Positions 5,788 through 6,202 of a stretch of DNA of 6,202 nt are shown here, in pieces. The notes below the pieces were generated by a model, which was not told where the DNA came from, searched no databases, and saw only the letters and a program-made list of their open reading frames with translations. The position numbers were made by a program, and so were the translations under genes. The first letter of the stretch is position 1. The number at the start of each line of letters is the position of its first letter. The DNA is from Candidatus Dormiibacterota bacterium (GTDB lineage: Bacteria > Chloroflexota > Dormibacteria > Aeolococcales > Bog-877), in NCBI GenBank assembly GCA_030038765.1, contig JASHRA010000151.1, forward strand, positions 1 to 6,202, written 5' to 3'.

Positions 5788-6202
5788 GGCCGCTCCCAGG
5801 CCCCGCTCTCGAGGCTGCGGCGAGCGGCATCCAGCACCCCCAGGGTCAGGGCCGCGTCCTCCCACGAGGTGGCCGGGGAACGCCCGGCCAGGACCGAGCG
5901 GCTGAAGTCGACCACCATCTCCCGGTAGGGGTCGGCCTCGGCCCCGGGGAGCAGCTCCGGGGCCGAGCCCGGCTCCCCCAGGAGCTCCAGGGGGAGCGCC
6001 TCCCCGTGCCAGGCGGTGAAGGGCTTGGGCACCCGCAGGGCCCCCTCGCTCCCGATCAGCAGCAGCTCCTGGTGCTCGGCGCTGCGGAAGCCGAAGGCGA
6101 GCTCGGCGTCGACCACGTCGGACCCGGAGGGGAACTCCAGCAGGAGACAGCCCTCGGCGTCCACCCCCTCCCGGGTGCTGGCCCGGGCCAGCACCCGGGA
6201 GG
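5784..6202 (-). CDS. Gfo/Idh/MocA-family oxidoreductase, C-terminal part, cut by window edge
   Basis: The last 138 codons of a gene that enters from the right edge and ends at TAG (5784-5786). The family comprises NAD(P)-dependent dehydrogenases of sugars and inositols, with an N-terminal Rossmann domain and a C-terminal alpha/beta domain that forms the substrate pocket and dimer sheet. Only the latter is visible. Supporting pattern, in order: a strand pair with LLLEFPSGSDVVDAELAFGF, then ELLLIGSEGALRVPKPF (new-sheet strand plus G-x-x-G-x-L), then the helix ADPYREMVVDFSRSVLAGRSP, and the final helix EDAALTLGVLDAARRSLESG. That order and the DPY...F...G closing block are typical of the family. 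The nucleotide-binding motif and catalytic Lys/His lie outside the window, so activity and substrate cannot be assigned. It converges on the GH5 gene with a four-base overlap. Confidence 0.85.
   Translation of the reverse strand, partial: SRVLARASTREGVDAEGCLLLEFPSGSDVVDAELAFGFRSAEHQELLLIGSEGALRVPKPFTAWHGEALPLELLGEPGSAPELLPGAEADPYREMVVDFSRSVLAGRSPATSWEDAALTLGVLDAARRSLESGAWERP

Noticed and set aside
3718..5865. A 715-codon minus-strand open frame opposite the 3802-4299 and GH5 genes
   Set aside because: The translation is Gly/Ala/Asp/Glu-rich with no domain. The plus-strand GH5 gene has catalytic motifs in order, so this is a high-GC shadow.
1..6202. Search for a mobile element, CRISPR array, toxin-antitoxin pair, tRNA or defence system
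   Set aside because: I saw no direct-repeat arrays, transposase or integrase motifs, tRNA-like folds or known defence domains. All substantial genes are explained by chaperone or metabolic families.

Overview
The window is a very G+C-rich stretch (about 70% by eye, not counted) of bacterial chromosome. It carries five protein genes: two heat-shock chaperone genes on the minus strand, two genes on the plus strand, and the tail of a fifth gene on the minus strand. The composition and third-position G/C bias resemble Actinomycetota. However, the DnaK carries the roughly 24-residue N-terminal insertion that textbook Actinomycetota and Firmicutes DnaKs lack. A high-GC lineage outside the classical actinomycetes (for example Chloroflexota or Dormibacterota relatives, or a deep actinobacterial class) is therefore also possible. 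This placement is inference.

Layout from left to right: (1) 1-1447, minus strand: N-terminal 482 residues of the disaggregase ClpB, cut by the window edge inside its coiled-coil middle domain. (2) 1448-1740: a 293-base spacer with a ribosome binding site, a candidate clpB promoter and hairpin-forming repeats. (3) 1741-3657, minus strand: a complete dnaK of 638 codons. (4) 3658-3801: a divergent intergenic region with the dnaK leader. (5) 3802-4299, plus strand: a 165-residue protein with one N-terminal membrane segment and a possible PepSY-like outer domain. (6) A strong hairpin at 4304-4327. (7) 4345-5787, plus strand: a membrane-anchored or secreted glycoside hydrolase of family 5, most like endoglycoceramidases. 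(8) 5784-6202, minus strand: the C-terminal part of a Gfo/Idh/MocA-family oxidoreductase, overlapping the hydrolase tail-to-tail at a shared CTAG.

DnaK and ClpB work together in rescuing aggregated proteins: DnaK loads substrates onto ClpB through the ClpB middle domain. Here they sit side by side in the same direction (dnaK first), without grpE, dnaJ or hspR between them. No CIRCE or HAIR heat-shock operator was seen by eye. The two plus-strand genes are probably cell-envelope proteins with no obvious link to the chaperones. Nothing in the window is clearly a mobile element, CRISPR array, RNA gene or defence system. I regard it as a mostly ordinary chromosomal region with a few points worth checking.
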